Under the pieces are notes generated by a model. The model did not search any database and was not told the origin of the DNA. It saw only the letters and a program-made list of their open reading frames with translations. A DNA stretch of 64,000 nucleotides from Clostridia bacterium (GTDB taxonomy: Bacteria; Bacillota; Clostridia; UBA1381; UBA9506), in NCBI GenBank assembly GCA_017416855.1, contig JAFQAZ010000001.1, positions 113,861 through 177,860 of the forward strand, given 5' to 3'. The first letter of the stretch is position 1. The number at the start of each line of letters is the position of its first letter. Of the stretch, positions 8,552 through 16,601 are shown one piece after another. Made by a program: the position numbers and the translations under genes.

Positions 8552-9460
8552 TTATAAAGCAGATTGAGTGTCGTTGGGGTCACCATTAATAGCCAGGTCA
8601 TATTCGTGTGACCAGTCCAGACCGCGGTATTCAGCCGCCCGGTCATCGGTTTCGATGAATTCCATTAACATATCCAGCATTTCTTTAGACCAGGTATTTT
8701 TGTCGATTTGTGCCGTGGTGAATTTATTTAAGGTAATCATTTCAAAACCAAAGAGGTCCTTCGCCTGGGTTTTAGCTGCGCCACCAACCACTTCTTCTAC
8801 CAAATGGCTGGGAATAAACAGGACGCCACCGCCAGCACCGAACACAACATCGCCGGGCAGGCAAACAGCATTGCCGATTCTTGTCACAGTATTATATCCT
8901 GTCATAATAAAATCGCGAATGGGGGTGGGGTCAATGCCGCGGTAATATACTTGAGTATCGGCCACCTTTTTCATTTGCTCCGTGTCACGGATGCCACCCC
9001 AGATAACGGCACCGCCGTTTTCGTTTTTGGTTTTGTTTTTTAAAGCGGTGGTCAGGTTGCCGCCTAAAAATGTGCCTTTATAAATCTTATCATACATATC
9101 AATAACCGGCACATCGCCTTCCTGCAGGTTATCAATCACCCATTGGTTATAGGTGCCGGTGCGGCCTTCGGCACGGCCGATGTTTTTTACCACTTCGTCA
9201 TAATCCGGTCGATAAGGGCAGTAAGTGGCTGTTACGGCACGGCCAATCAGCTTTCTGCCGTCATCGTGCAGAGTATGTAATCGTCCCTCAAACTGACTTT
9301 CATAGCCTTTTACAAAAATGGGTTTCCAAACTTCTTCCAAGGTCAGGGTTTTTAAGGCTTTTAAATATTTATCTTCAACTTTGGGGCGACCATCGTCAAA
9401 TCGTTTCCCTTTCCATTGAGGGGTTAAGGCAATAATTTCATCTCTGTCATTAAAATGCAT
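8552..9460 (-). CDS. RraA-like family protein, candidate metal-dependent aldolase/decarboxylase
   Basis: The 302-residue protein contains an RraA-like domain (also called the HMG aldolase or menaquinone-methyltransferase-like family). GGNLTTALKNK (about 133-143) and GGAVIWGGIRDTEQM (about 149-163) hold the Arg-Asp pair that binds substrate and metal in 4-hydroxy-4-methyl-2-oxoglutarate aldolase. GDVVFGAGGGVLFIP is also typical. An N-terminal extension of about 70 residues makes it longer than RraA itself (about 160). Aldolases of this fold split 2-oxo-4-hydroxy acids to pyruvate, so in this operon cleavage of a 2-keto-3-deoxy sugar acid is plausible, though inferred. GGAGG precedes the ATG by eight bases. 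It lies 14 bases after the SDR gene. Confidence 0.8.
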   Translation of the reverse strand: MHFNDRDEIIALTPQWKGKRFDDGRPKVEDKYLKALKTLTLEEVWKPIFVKGYESQFEGRLHTLHDDGRKLIGRAVTATYCPYRPDYDEVVKNIGRAEGRTGTYNQWVIDNLQEGDVPVIDMYDKIYKGTFLGGNLTTALKNKTKNENGGAVIWGGIRDTEQMKKVADTQVYYRGIDPTPIRDFIMTGYNTVTRIGNAVCLPGDVVFGAGGGVLFIPSHLVEEVVGGAAKTQAKDLFGFEMITLNKFTTAQIDKNTWSKEMLDMLMEFIETDDRAAEYRGLDWSHEYDLAINGDPNDTQSAL

Positions 9461-9474
9461 AGGTTATTCCTCCA

Positions 9475-10206
9475 TTATTGTAAGTGCATCCCACCGTCGA
9501 CAATCAAATCGGTACCGGTGACATACTGGGCTTCTTCTGAGCACAGGAAAAGCACAGCAGGGGCAATGTCTTCCGGTTTTGCTACATAGCCGCAGGGGAT
9601 TTTTGCTTCTATTTTCTTTAAAATATTGGGGTCGCTCAGGACCTCTTCATTTCTTGGTGTGTTAACGGCTCCGGGAGCCACATTGTTTATGGTCACACCG
9701 AAGGGAGCTAAAAGAGGTGCAAAATTCTGCACCATTTTCATTTGTGCGGCTTTGGAGACGCCGTAAATTGATAGCTCGGGGTGTTGGTTATACTGGTTCA
9801 CACTGCCAATGGTGACAATGCGTCCCCACTTTTTGTTCTTCATTTCCTGAGCATATTTTTTTATCAGAAAATAAGAACTTTTCACGTTGCAATCCATCTG
9901 AATGTTATAGTCTTCCATGGTAAAGGCATCCCATTCTTTTTTGAACTGAATGGAAGCATTCAGCACTAAAATATCCACATCACCGGTGACTTTATATAAG
10001 TCATCAATGGCTGAGGACTGTAATAAATCAGCCACAACCGGTATGGCAGCGGGAATTTGTTTGCAGGCTTTTTCGCACTTTTCCATTGAAGCGACTCCGC
10101 CAACGAACACTTTGGCGCCACGTTCGGCTAAAAGCTTTGCAATGGCAAAGCCAATACCCTGGGTAGCACCGGTAACCAAGGCTGTTTTTTCTGTTAAATC
10201 AAACAA
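9475..10206 (-). CDS. Short-chain dehydrogenase/reductase (SDR), TTG start
   Basis: This 243-residue classical SDR has the TGATQGIG cofactor loop (about residues 13-20), LNAS (about 84), catalytic Ser in TIGSVNQ (about 136) and YGVSK (about 150-154), and ends with TGTDLIVDGG. The family includes gluconate 5-dehydrogenase, sugar 1-dehydrogenases and 3-oxoacyl-ACP reductase. In this operon a sugar or sugar-acid dehydrogenase is the likely role. The start codon is TTG, supported by GGAGGTG seven bases upstream. That ribosome site lies inside the end of the lactonase gene, whose stop overlaps this start region by eight bases, so the two are translationally coupled. Confidence 0.87.
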   Translation of the reverse strand: MFDLTEKTALVTGATQGIGFAIAKLLAERGAKVFVGGVASMEKCEKACKQIPAAIPVVADLLQSSAIDDLYKVTGDVDILVLNASIQFKKEWDAFTMEDYNIQMDCNVKSSYFLIKKYAQEMKNKKWGRIVTIGSVNQYNQHPELSIYGVSKAAQMKMVQNFAPLLAPFGVTINNVAPGAVNTPRNEEVLSDPNILKKIEAKIPCGYVAKPEDIAPAVLFLCSEEAQYVTGTDLIVDGGMHLQ

Positions 10207-10894
10207 GGCTTAACACCTCCGGGATACTATATTCTTTATTATGCTCCATAATCAAGCCGCAGGGTATTTTTGCAGTATATGCTTCAGGATTTTCTGTGTT
10301 GCTTGCAAACATACCATAATGGGTAGGGATTCCCACTTTTGGTTTAATAACTTCTGTCAGCCGGATAGCTTCATTCACATTCATATTGCCCAGCTTTCCG
10401 TTAATGCAAATGAACATTATATCAATGTTTTCTGTTTTCAACTCTTCCAGTTTTTCGTGATATTCCGTATCACCGGAGAAATACATAGTGATGCCGTTAT
10501 GTCTGATGATTACACCAATAGCTGGTACGGTATGGTCGGCAAACACAGCTTGCAGAGAAAAGCTACCGAAGGTGAAGGTATCCCCTTCGTCAAAGGACTG
10601 ATAGTTTGTAACGCCGCATTCTTCAAGGTTTTTTTCTGCATCTTTCGGTGCTAAAAACAACATTTTTTCTTTCTTCATCAGGGGAATGGCGTCTATATCT
10701 GTATGATCCAGATGGTTGTGAGTACAAATCACTACATCACTTGATAATTTTTCCGGTGAAAAGGGAGCGGCTATCATTCGGGGACGGCCAGCTATATGGT
10801 TTACTACATCGGAAAGGTAGGGATCAATGCAAATTTCTGTCTTGTCGTCTTTTAGAATATAACCATTCTGACCAATCCATTTGATTGTTAACAT
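10199..10894 (-). CDS. UlaG-like metallo-beta-lactamase-fold hydrolase, candidate sugar lactonase
   Basis: The 231-residue protein belongs to the UlaG/YtkL branch of the metallo-beta-lactamase fold. It shows HNHLDH (HxHxDH, about residues 56-61), a His in FADHTVP (about 121), the metal-bridging Asp in YFSGDTEYH (about 138-146), and PTHYGMF near the end. UlaG is L-ascorbate-6-phosphate lactonase, so lactone hydrolysis is the best guess; substrate unknown. I placed the start at the ATG at 10894, whose bases overlap the stop of the upstream dehydratase gene (ATGA) and which has GGGAGTGGAG upstream. An earlier in-frame codon at 10921 lies inside that gene and is less likely. Confidence 0.82.
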   Translation of the reverse strand: MLTIKWIGQNGYILKDDKTEICIDPYLSDVVNHIAGRPRMIAAPFSPEKLSSDVVICTHNHLDHTDIDAIPLMKKEKMLFLAPKDAEKNLEECGVTNYQSFDEGDTFTFGSFSLQAVFADHTVPAIGVIIRHNGITMYFSGDTEYHEKLEELKTENIDIMFICINGKLGNMNVNEAIRLTEVIKPKVGIPTHYGMFASNTENPEAYTAKIPCGLIMEHNKEYSIPEVLSLV

Positions 10895-12261
10895 CAGCTC
10901 CACTCCCTGTCGTTGGCCCATTCGTTATCCCACTCGGAGGTTGGTTCCCAGATGCCGGGATATTTTTCGTGCATATGCTCTGCAATCACTTCTTCATTTA
11001 ATTCTTCAATACCCAAGCCCGGCTTGTTGGGCACATCCACAAAGCCATCTTTAAATAAAGGATTGTCAATGCCAATGGCCAGATCATTCCACCAGGGCAC
11101 ATCTACCGAATGGAATTCAACAGCTAATATGTTCTGTACGGCTGCTGCTGTGTGAATGGCAGCCATACAACCAATGGGACTTTCTGCCATATGAATGGCC
11201 ATAGCCACACCATATTGGTCGCACATGTTGCCTAACTTTTTCATTTCCAAAGCGCCACCGACGGTGAGGATATCCGGATGAACAACAGAAACACCGCCGC
11301 TCTCCATCAGCGGTCTGAAATTTTTGGCCAGATAAATATCTTCACCGGTACAAATGGGTACATTACAACTGTTGGAAATTTTTACATAATGATTGGTGTA
11401 ATGCCAGGGAGCAATGTCCTCAATCCAGGCGATGTTGTATTTTTCCAGGCGCTTTGCAAACATGATACAGTCCTCAATGGCAATATGACCAAAATGGTCA
11501 AGGGCAAGAGGCACTTCGTAACCGATTACATCACGAACCTGTTTCACATAATCTTCTAAATAATCCATGCCTTTTTGAGTTAAATGTATACCTGTTGCGT
11601 GGTGGGGAATAGTAAACACCTCATAGTTTTTACCTAACATCATATCCATATCGATGGATCCTTTTTGATGGTTAATGGCTTTCATAGAATATTTTTTTAT
11701 ATTCTCTAAGAATCCGATAGGTGCGTTTAAACAACCGGGTTCATCCAGCATAAGCTCAATACCCAAATCCATTTTAAGGAAGGTGAAGCCCTGCTCTATT
11801 CTCTTTTTCAAAGCGTGACCCATATCGGTACCGGTGTGCTTGCCGTCAACATCAGTATCGCAGTACATTCTTACCTTGTCGCGGAATTTTCCGCCAAGCA
11901 TCTGCCAGAGCGGAACACCCCACGCTTTACCTGCTAAATCCCACATGGCAATTTCAAGACCGGAAACACCCCCGCCCTGACGTGAATGACCGCCAAACTG
12001 CTTAATTCTTCTGAATATCTTATCGACATTACAGGGATTTTCGCCAATCAGTCTTGATTTAAGCATAAGTGCATAGGTGGCGCTGGAGGCGTCGCGAACC
12101 TCACCATAACCCACCAAACCCTGATTGGTATATACTTTAATCAGAGGGCAGTGCTTTGGAGCGCCATTGATATTTGCCACACGAATATCTGTGATTTTTA
12201 ATTCTGATGGCGAAGAACATACATTAATATGTTCAGAAATTTTCTCTCTTATAGATTCCAT
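10894..12261 (-). CDS. Enolase-superfamily (mandelate racemase-like) sugar-acid dehydratase
   Basis: The 455-residue protein has the enolase-superfamily N-terminal capping domain (about 20-140) and barrel. Candidate Mg ligands are the Asp of LALDHFGH, Glu of WIEDIAPW and Glu of CTGEDIY. A mandelate-racemase-type His-Asp dyad is suggested by VVHPDIL and AIHMAESPIG. The family abstracts the proton next to a carboxylate and includes galactonate, arabinonate, mannonate and xylonate dehydratases that yield 2-keto-3-deoxy acids. It heads a minus-strand operon with AAGGAGG upstream of the ATG and is divergent from the AraC gene, which probably controls it. The C-terminal WxxxSEWDNEWANDREW tail is typical of dehydratase relatives. 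Confidence 0.85.
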   Translation of the reverse strand: MESIREKISEHINVCSSPSELKITDIRVANINGAPKHCPLIKVYTNQGLVGYGEVRDASSATYALMLKSRLIGENPCNVDKIFRRIKQFGGHSRQGGGVSGLEIAMWDLAGKAWGVPLWQMLGGKFRDKVRMYCDTDVDGKHTGTDMGHALKKRIEQGFTFLKMDLGIELMLDEPGCLNAPIGFLENIKKYSMKAINHQKGSIDMDMMLGKNYEVFTIPHHATGIHLTQKGMDYLEDYVKQVRDVIGYEVPLALDHFGHIAIEDCIMFAKRLEKYNIAWIEDIAPWHYTNHYVKISNSCNVPICTGEDIYLAKNFRPLMESGGVSVVHPDILTVGGALEMKKLGNMCDQYGVAMAIHMAESPIGCMAAIHTAAAVQNILAVEFHSVDVPWWNDLAIGIDNPLFKDGFVDVPNKPGLGIEELNEEVIAEHMHEKYPGIWEPTSEWDNEWANDREWS

Positions 12262-12347
12262 TGTTTTTTCCTCCTTCTAAGGAATATATATAATATAATC
12301 ATAACAGAGAGAAAAGGGAAAATACACTTGGTTTTTAAGAAAAAAGG

Positions 12348-12376
12348 TTGATTTTTCGAAACAAATATGCTACAAT
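12348..12376 (+). promoter_or_regulatory. Promoter of the AraC regulator in the divergent intergenic region
   Basis: TTGATT (12348-12353) and TACAAT (12371-12376) are 17 bases apart. Transcription would start near 12383, almost on top of the ATG at 12387, which argues for the later GTG start at 12402. The 140-base region between the divergent genes should also hold the catabolic operon promoter and an AraC site. On the minus strand only A/T-rich -10-like hexamers are visible, without a good -35, as expected for an activator-dependent promoter. Confidence 0.65.
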
Positions 12377-12401
12377 TCTGGTGTGAATGGGGGTGTTCTT
12401 C

Positions 12402-13166
12402 GTGATTTTCGAGCAAGATTCTGTTGGCTTTCAAATTCTGGATGTCTTGTTTTTGGAGCAGGGTGCCGTAAAACTGTTTAATGATAACCGGAATTTTGAT
12501 GCTCTTTCTTATCGTTATCGGGCAGAGACATTGGTGGAATCCGGAGAGAAAACTATTGCTTTTTCCGATCACTCAATTGGATACTTCCCTTCAGATGTGA
12601 ATTATATGCGCACAAGCAAACAGGATAAAATGATTGTGGTGCATTTTAAAAGTTTTACCTATCATTCTAATGAAATTGAACAGGTTTTGCCCGCTGATTA
12701 TGAAAAGTATGAAAGCTTATTTGAAGAAATTTTGCGTTGCTGGCAACAGAAACAGACAGCCTATAAGCATGAGGCAGCTGCGATTTTAAATCGGATTTTT
12801 GCTGAACTTTACAGGGATAACAAGCCTTCTGATGAGTATAAATCAAAAATTTATCCTTCCTTTCAATATATTAAACAAAACTGTTTGCAAAAAGAGTTTT
12901 CGCTGCAAAAAGCAGCACAGGCATCCCATATCAGTGAAACCTATTTTCGTAAACTGTTTCACAGAGAATACGGGATGTCTCCTAAACAGTATGTGATTAA
13001 ACGAAGGCTGCAGCATGCGGCCTCTCTAATTATTGCCGGATATTATTCTTTGGAAGAAATAGCGGAGTTATGCGGCTATAACGATTATAAGCATTTCTCG
13101 GTTGAATTTAAAAAAAATGTGGGTGTATCGCCCTCAAAGTATATGTATAATTATACGGAAGAATAA
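12402..13166 (+). CDS. AraC family transcriptional regulator
   Basis: The protein is about 254 residues, with an N-terminal cupin-like sensor domain (to about 140) and a C-terminal AraC DNA-binding domain. The two helix-turn-helix units are visible as FSLQKAAQASHISETYFRKLFHREYGMSPKQYV and SLEEIAELCGYNDYKHFSVEFKKNVGVSPSKY, the second being the family signature. It is divergent from the enolase-lactonase-SDR-RraA-GH10 operon and is probably its sugar-responsive activator. I prefer the GTG at 12402, with GGGGG eight bases upstream; the ATG at 12387 has no ribosome site and lies about four bases from the predicted transcription start. There is no sign of an adjacent sensor kinase or binding protein. 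Confidence 0.88.
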   Translation: MIFEQDSVGFQILDVLFLEQGAVKLFNDNRNFDALSYRYRAETLVESGEKTIAFSDHSIGYFPSDVNYMRTSKQDKMIVVHFKSFTYHSNEIEQVLPADYEKYESLFEEILRCWQQKQTAYKHEAAAILNRIFAELYRDNKPSDEYKSKIYPSFQYIKQNCLQKEFSLQKAAQASHISETYFRKLFHREYGMSPKQYVIKRRLQHAASLIIAGYYSLEEIAELCGYNDYKHFSVEFKKNVGVSPSKYMYNYTEE

Positions 13167-13183
13167 ATGTATGCAGGAGCTCA

Positions 13184-13306
13184 GATGATGAACAAGAAAG
13201 AGATTATTACATATTATTGAAAGAACGGGCTTTTGCCAGTAGAAAATTCTACGATTCTGTAGTTATGCTAAAACAAAAACCCAAAGGTTATGGAAAGAAT
13301 CATTAA
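13184..13306 (+). pseudogene. Short open frame without a start codon, possible gene remnant
   Basis: A 40-codon stretch, DDEQERDYYILLK through to KGYGKNH, ends at TAA 13304-13306 and has ordinary codon usage but no start codon. An overlapping ATG at 13187 gives only an 11-residue peptide in another frame, so a single-base frame change would join MNKKEIITYY to LKERAFASRKF. This suggests the end of a decayed gene, but it is short and I do not recognise it. Confidence 0.25.
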
Positions 13307-13315
13307 AATTTTTTG

Positions 13316-13344
13316 TTGAAAAAAATGAGAAGATATGTTACAAT
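13316..13344 (+). promoter_or_regulatory. Promoter of the YbjN-like gene
   Basis: TTGAAA (13316-13321) and TACAAT (13339-13344) have a 17-base spacer and lie 34 bases before the start codon. A run of seven G (13365-13371) serves as ribosome site. Confidence 0.8.
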
Positions 13345-13378
13345 TTAAAAGTAAATTTTTGAATGGGGGGGCATACAT

Positions 13379-13801
13379 ATGCTGTCAACAACAAAACAGT
13401 TTGTGAAATTTTTAGAGAAAAAGGATATTCGCTTTACCCATTATGAAGCAACTGAAAAAAGAAGAGAGATTATTAAAGTAGGCTTTAAAGGCGAGAACAA
13501 GGATGGCATTGAAGTTTTGTTTTTCTTTGATCCTAGCGAAAAAGCTGTTGGAGTGAAGTGCTTTTCTATTGCTAAAGTACCGGAGGCAAAATTAGCCAGT
13601 ATGTATGCATTGCTGAATAATTTAAATGGGGAATATCGCTGGGTTAAATTTTATATTGACGATGAAAACGAAGTAACAGCCTCTTCTGATGCCGCCATTA
13701 CAAAGGCTACTGCAGACGAAGTTTGTTATGATAGGTTGCTTCGGTTTTTGGATATTGTTGATGAGGTGTATCCTCAGATTATGAAAACTCTCTGGAGTTA
13801 A
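13379..13801 (+). CDS. YbjN-domain-like protein of unknown function
   Basis: The 140-residue soluble protein begins STTKQFVKFLEKKDIRFTHYE and has a central sheet (GIEVLFFFDPSEKAVGVKCFSIAKVP) with a helical C-terminus. The pattern resembles YbjN or bacterial sensory-transduction-regulator domains, which have a type III chaperone-like fold and no known enzymatic activity. The match is by overall pattern only. It is a single-gene unit with its own promoter and a strong terminator, so it gives no operon clue. Confidence 0.55.
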   Translation: MLSTTKQFVKFLEKKDIRFTHYEATEKRREIIKVGFKGENKDGIEVLFFFDPSEKAVGVKCFSIAKVPEAKLASMYALLNNLNGEYRWVKFYIDDENEVTASSDAAITKATADEVCYDRLLRFLDIVDEVYPQIMKTLWS

Positions 13802-13824
13802 GTATTTTTATTCTTTTGTTGCTG

Positions 13825-13869
13825 AACAGGCTGTGACAAAGCAGTGTGATTTGTCACAGCCTGTTTTGC
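13825..13869 (+). terminator. Intrinsic terminator after the YbjN-like gene
   Basis: A perfect 16-bp stem, AACAGGCTGTGACAAA (13825-13840) against 13850-13865, has a 9-base loop and is followed by a short T run. It also separates this gene from dtd. Confidence 0.85.
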
Positions 13870-13896
13870 AGTATAAGTGTTACAGAGGTGAAAAGA

Positions 13897-14352
13897 TTGA
13901 AATTTGTTCTGCAAAGAGTTTTAGAAGCAAAGGTAGAAATAGATGGCGCAGTCAAGGGCGCCATTGGCAAAGGATATCTTCTGCTTTTGGGCGTTTCCAA
14001 TGAAGATACAAGAGAAATTGCTGATAAAATGATAGAAAAAATATCCAGACTCCGCATTTTTGAGGATGAAAACGGCAAGGTGAATCTGAGCATTGACCAG
14101 GTTGCAGGAGAGGTTTTGGTGGTTTCGCAGTTCACGTTGTATGCTGATTGCAGAAAAGGGAACCGTCCCAGCTTTACCAATGCCGGCAGTCCGGCTATGG
14201 CGGAAGAACTGTATGATTATGTGGTGAAAAAATGCGAGTCGCTGTTTGTGAAAACACAATGCGGTGAGTTTGGGGCAGATATGAAGGTTTCCTTGGTGAA
14301 CGACGGTCCCTTTACCCTGGTGCTGGATAGTAAAGAAATTCTGCCGCAGTAA
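13897..14352 (+). CDS. dtd: D-aminoacyl-tRNA deacylase
   Basis: The 151-residue protein hydrolyses D-amino acids (and glycine on tRNA-Ala) from mischarged tRNAs in the cytoplasm. The family opening [16 protein letters not shown], the [19 protein letters not shown] segment (SQFTL motif, about residues 77-95) and the closing [15 protein letters not shown] (Gly-cisPro-type NxGPxT motif) are all present. The start is the TTG at 13897, with AGAGGTG upstream; longer readings would begin inside the terminator hairpin. Length matches the family (about 150). It is followed 13 bases later by a 2-hydroxyacid dehydrogenase, likely cotranscribed. Confidence 0.95.
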   Translation: MKFVLQRVLEAKVEIDGAVKGAIGKGYLLLLGVSNEDTREIADKMIEKISRLRIFEDENGKVNLSIDQVAGEVLVVSQFTLYADCRKGNRPSFTNAGSPAMAEELYDYVVKKCESLFVKTQCGEFGADMKVSLVNDGPFTLVLDSKEILPQ

Positions 14353-14365
14353 TGGAGGACGATTT

Positions 14366-15316
14366 ATGAATATTGTTGTGCTTGACAGATTAACCCTGGG
14401 AGAAGATTTAGACCTTTCTCAGGCAGAAAACTACGGTACGGTAACGATTTACGATGCGACTGCTCCGGAAGAAATCGGAAAGCGGATTCAGAATGCCGAT
14501 GTAATTTTTGTGAACAAAGCCAAATTAGGCGCAGAGAATCTGAAGGATGCTAAAAATCTGAAGCTGATTTGTGAAGCGGCCACCGGTTATGATAACATTG
14601 ATGTTGCTTATTGCAGGGAGCACGGCATTGGTGTTTGCAACGTGCCGGGATATTCTGTTTATAGCGTTGCGCAGGTAACAGTTGGTATGGTGCTGAATTT
14701 GGTGAACCGTTTTTCTGAATACACCCGTTACACAGCAGATGGTACCTATTCAAAAGGTGGAAGCGCCAACATTTTAAAGCCTGTTTATCATGAGCTTTAC
14801 GGTAAAACCTGGGGTATCGTGGGCTATGGTTCCATTGGTGCTAAGGTAGGCGAAATTGCGAAGGCGTTAGGTTGCCGTGTGCTGGCCTTTAAACGGACAC
14901 CTGTAGATGGCGTTTCCTGTGTTGATTTAGATACATTACTTTCAGAAAGTGATGTGGTAACGGTGCACATTCCGCTGTCGGTGGAAACCAGAGGCCTGAT
15001 CAGTCGGGAACGGATTGCCAAAATGAAAAATACTGCTATTTTAGTCAATACGGCCCGGGGCGCCGTGGTGGATGAAGAGGCTCTTTGTGAGGCTGTGAAA
15101 ACCGGAAAACTGGCCGGCATTGGAACAGATGTTTATTCTGTGGAACCCTTCGATGAGGATAGTCCGTATTTTTTGGTGAAGGAACAAGATAACGTTTGTT
15201 TAACGCCGCATATGGCTTGGGGCACCATTGAGGCAAGAGAACGGTGCTTTGGGGAAATGCTTTTGAATATGCAGGCGTTTTTTAATGGTGAAATCAGAAA
15301 CAGAGTGGAGTTATAA
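14366..15316 (+). CDS. D-isomer-specific 2-hydroxyacid dehydrogenase
   Basis: The 316-residue NAD-dependent dehydrogenase has the family's catalytic triad: Arg in VNTARGAVVDE (about 231), Glu in DVYSVEPF (about 260) and His in TPHMAWG (about 283). The NAD-binding fold has GIVGYGSIGAKV (about 150-161). It is most like hydroxypyruvate/glycerate dehydrogenases and reduces a 2-oxo acid in the cytoplasm; substrate not determinable. GGAGG lies seven bases before the ATG. It is downstream of dtd, and a separate promoter follows it. Confidence 0.88.
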   Translation: MNIVVLDRLTLGEDLDLSQAENYGTVTIYDATAPEEIGKRIQNADVIFVNKAKLGAENLKDAKNLKLICEAATGYDNIDVAYCREHGIGVCNVPGYSVYSVAQVTVGMVLNLVNRFSEYTRYTADGTYSKGGSANILKPVYHELYGKTWGIVGYGSIGAKVGEIAKALGCRVLAFKRTPVDGVSCVDLDTLLSESDVVTVHIPLSVETRGLISRERIAKMKNTAILVNTARGAVVDEEALCEAVKTGKLAGIGTDVYSVEPFDEDSPYFLVKEQDNVCLTPHMAWGTIEARERCFGEMLLNMQAFFNGEIRNRVEL

Positions 15317-15345
15317 TTGACACTATGCCGGAAATGTGGTATGAT
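15317..15345 (+). promoter_or_regulatory. Strong promoter with extended -10 for the YgjV-like gene
   Basis: TTGACA (15317-15322), a 17-base spacer and TATGAT (15340-15345) preceded by TGG form a near-consensus extended -10 promoter directly after the dehydrogenase stop codon. Confidence 0.88.
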
Positions 15346-15378
15346 GTGAAATAGTTTGAATAAAGGGTGGATATTGGA

Positions 15379-15891
15379 ATGGATTATATAGAACTGATTG
15401 GACAAGGAATTGGTATTGTTGCTTTTTGTTTAGCTGTATGGTCATTTCAGCAGAATGAACATAAAAAAATCGTGTTGTTTCAGCTGTTGGCGAATCTGTG
15501 CTTTGCGACCAATTATTTCATGATTGGGGCATATACGGGTGCTCTTTTAAACACCATTGGTCTTGCCAGAAGTATTGTCTTTATTTTTAAAGATAAAAAA
15601 TGGGCAGCCTCCAACTGGTGGTTGGTATTCTTTTCCTTGGTTTGTGCGGCTGTGGGAATTTATACCTGGGAGGGACCGCTGACCTTGTTACCAATGTCGG
15701 CAATGATATTGACAACCATAGCGTTTGGTATTAATAATCCCAAGATAACAAGATTGTTGTCATTCCCGTCATCACCTTTGTGGCTTGTTTATAATGTGGT
15801 GAAGTTATCCTGGGGCGGCGTGTTGACGGAGTGCTTTAATATGGGCTCTATTATTATTGGAATGCTTCGGTTTGATAGAAGCAAGAAATAA
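15379..15891 (+). CDS. YgjV-family membrane protein
   Basis: The 170-residue protein is mostly hydrophobic, with about five to six membrane segments, and matches the pattern of the uncharacterised YgjV family (FCLAVWSFQQNEHKKIVLFQLLANLCFATNYFMIGAYTGA). It is predicted in the cytoplasmic membrane; no function is established. I chose the ATG at 15379, which has AAAGGGTGG eight bases upstream, over the GTG at 15367, which overlaps that site. It is a single-gene unit bounded by its own promoter and terminator. Confidence 0.75.
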   Translation: MDYIELIGQGIGIVAFCLAVWSFQQNEHKKIVLFQLLANLCFATNYFMIGAYTGALLNTIGLARSIVFIFKDKKWAASNWWLVFFSLVCAAVGIYTWEGPLTLLPMSAMILTTIAFGINNPKITRLLSFPSSPLWLVYNVVKLSWGGVLTECFNMGSIIIGMLRFDRSKK

Positions 15892-15934
15892 ATAAGATGA
15901 GACGGTTTCCTTTTGGAAACCGTCTCATCTTATT
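15891..15934. terminator. Long perfect hairpin terminator, usable from both strands
   Basis: A 20-bp perfect stem (15891-15910 with 15915-15934) has a TTTT loop and A/T-rich ends. It lies between convergent genes and starts within the stop codon of the YgjV-like gene. Confidence 0.9.
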
Positions 15935-15941
15935 TATAGCA

Positions 15942-15960
15942 AAAAGGCGCATTGCCTTTT
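15942..15960 (-). terminator. Terminator of the YhcH-like gene
   Basis: AAAAGGC (15942-15948) and GCCTTTT (15954-15960) form a small stem. Read on the minus strand it is followed by a T run, as expected for the end of the minus-strand gene. Confidence 0.65.
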
Positions 15961-15984
15961 ACGGTCTGAGCATTTTTAACATTC

Positions 15985-16437
15985 CTATACTAATACTTTA
16001 ACTACGATTTTAGTCACCGGAGAAGCGACTTTATACTGTTCCTTCGGTTTGTGTAAATCTTCCGGGAAGTAGATGGCAAAAGTGCCTGCATTGAGTTCAA
16101 CGGGGCTTTTGCCCTCGCCTTTAAAAACAAAACAGTCTTTTGTTTCATTATATTCTGTGCCTTCCGGCAAGTTTTCGATTGTATCCCATGCAATAACTTC
16201 TGTACCAGCGTGGATAAACTGGATATCGATATACTTTTTGTGAGCCTCCCATTTTGTTTCAGCAGCCGGAACGGTGTCGTACTGCTGTACCATAGCATAA
16301 ACCGCATCACCATCAATTTCATAGCGACCAACCTCGGGAAGTTCCTTCTGTGCGGCCTCTAAAAAAGCAAAAGCCTTGGCAAAACCGGGGTGGAGTGAAG
16401 CGTAACGTGCATTGTTTTTTAAAACATCAACAATCAT
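15985..16437 (-). CDS. YhcH/YjgK/YiaL (EbgC-like) family protein
   Basis: The 150-residue protein has the DUF386 pattern: YEIDGDAVYAMVQQYDT, KWEAHKKYIDIQFIHAGTEVI and FAIYFPEDLHKPKE, a cupin-like fold with likely metal-binding His and Glu. Relatives include the beta subunit of evolved beta-galactosidase and N-acetylneuraminate anomerase, and the family is usually tied to sialic acid or other sugar metabolism. The start is the ATG at 16437, with AAAGGA eight bases upstream; the ATG at 16446 overlaps that site. No sugar genes are adjacent, so its substrate is open. Confidence 0.85.
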   Translation of the reverse strand: MIVDVLKNNARYASLHPGFAKAFAFLEAAQKELPEVGRYEIDGDAVYAMVQQYDTVPAAETKWEAHKKYIDIQFIHAGTEVIAWDTIENLPEGTEYNETKDCFVFKGEGKSPVELNAGTFAIYFPEDLHKPKEQYKVASPVTKIVVKVLV

Positions 16438-16545
16438 TGTCAACATCCTTTCAAATGAATATATTTATATCATACTACATTTTTTTGGAAAAATAAATCC
16501 CTTTTTTAAAAAATAGCAGAAAACCTTCTTTTTAGTCGACAAATA

Positions 16546-16574
16546 TTGAACTTTCCAGAATTTTTTGATATAAT
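16546..16574 (+). promoter_or_regulatory. Promoter of the orphan membrane-anchored gene
   Basis: TTGAAC (16546-16551), a 17-base spacer and a perfect TATAAT (16569-16574) lie 27 bases upstream of the next start codon. Confidence 0.85.
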
Positions 16575-16601
16575 AATTAAAAAAGAAGGGGGAATATACA
16601 T

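Noticed and set aside
12387..12401. ATG at 12387 as the AraC start
   Set aside because: It lies about four bases from the predicted transcription start and has no ribosome site, while the GTG at 12402 has GGGGG at good spacing. The choice remains open.
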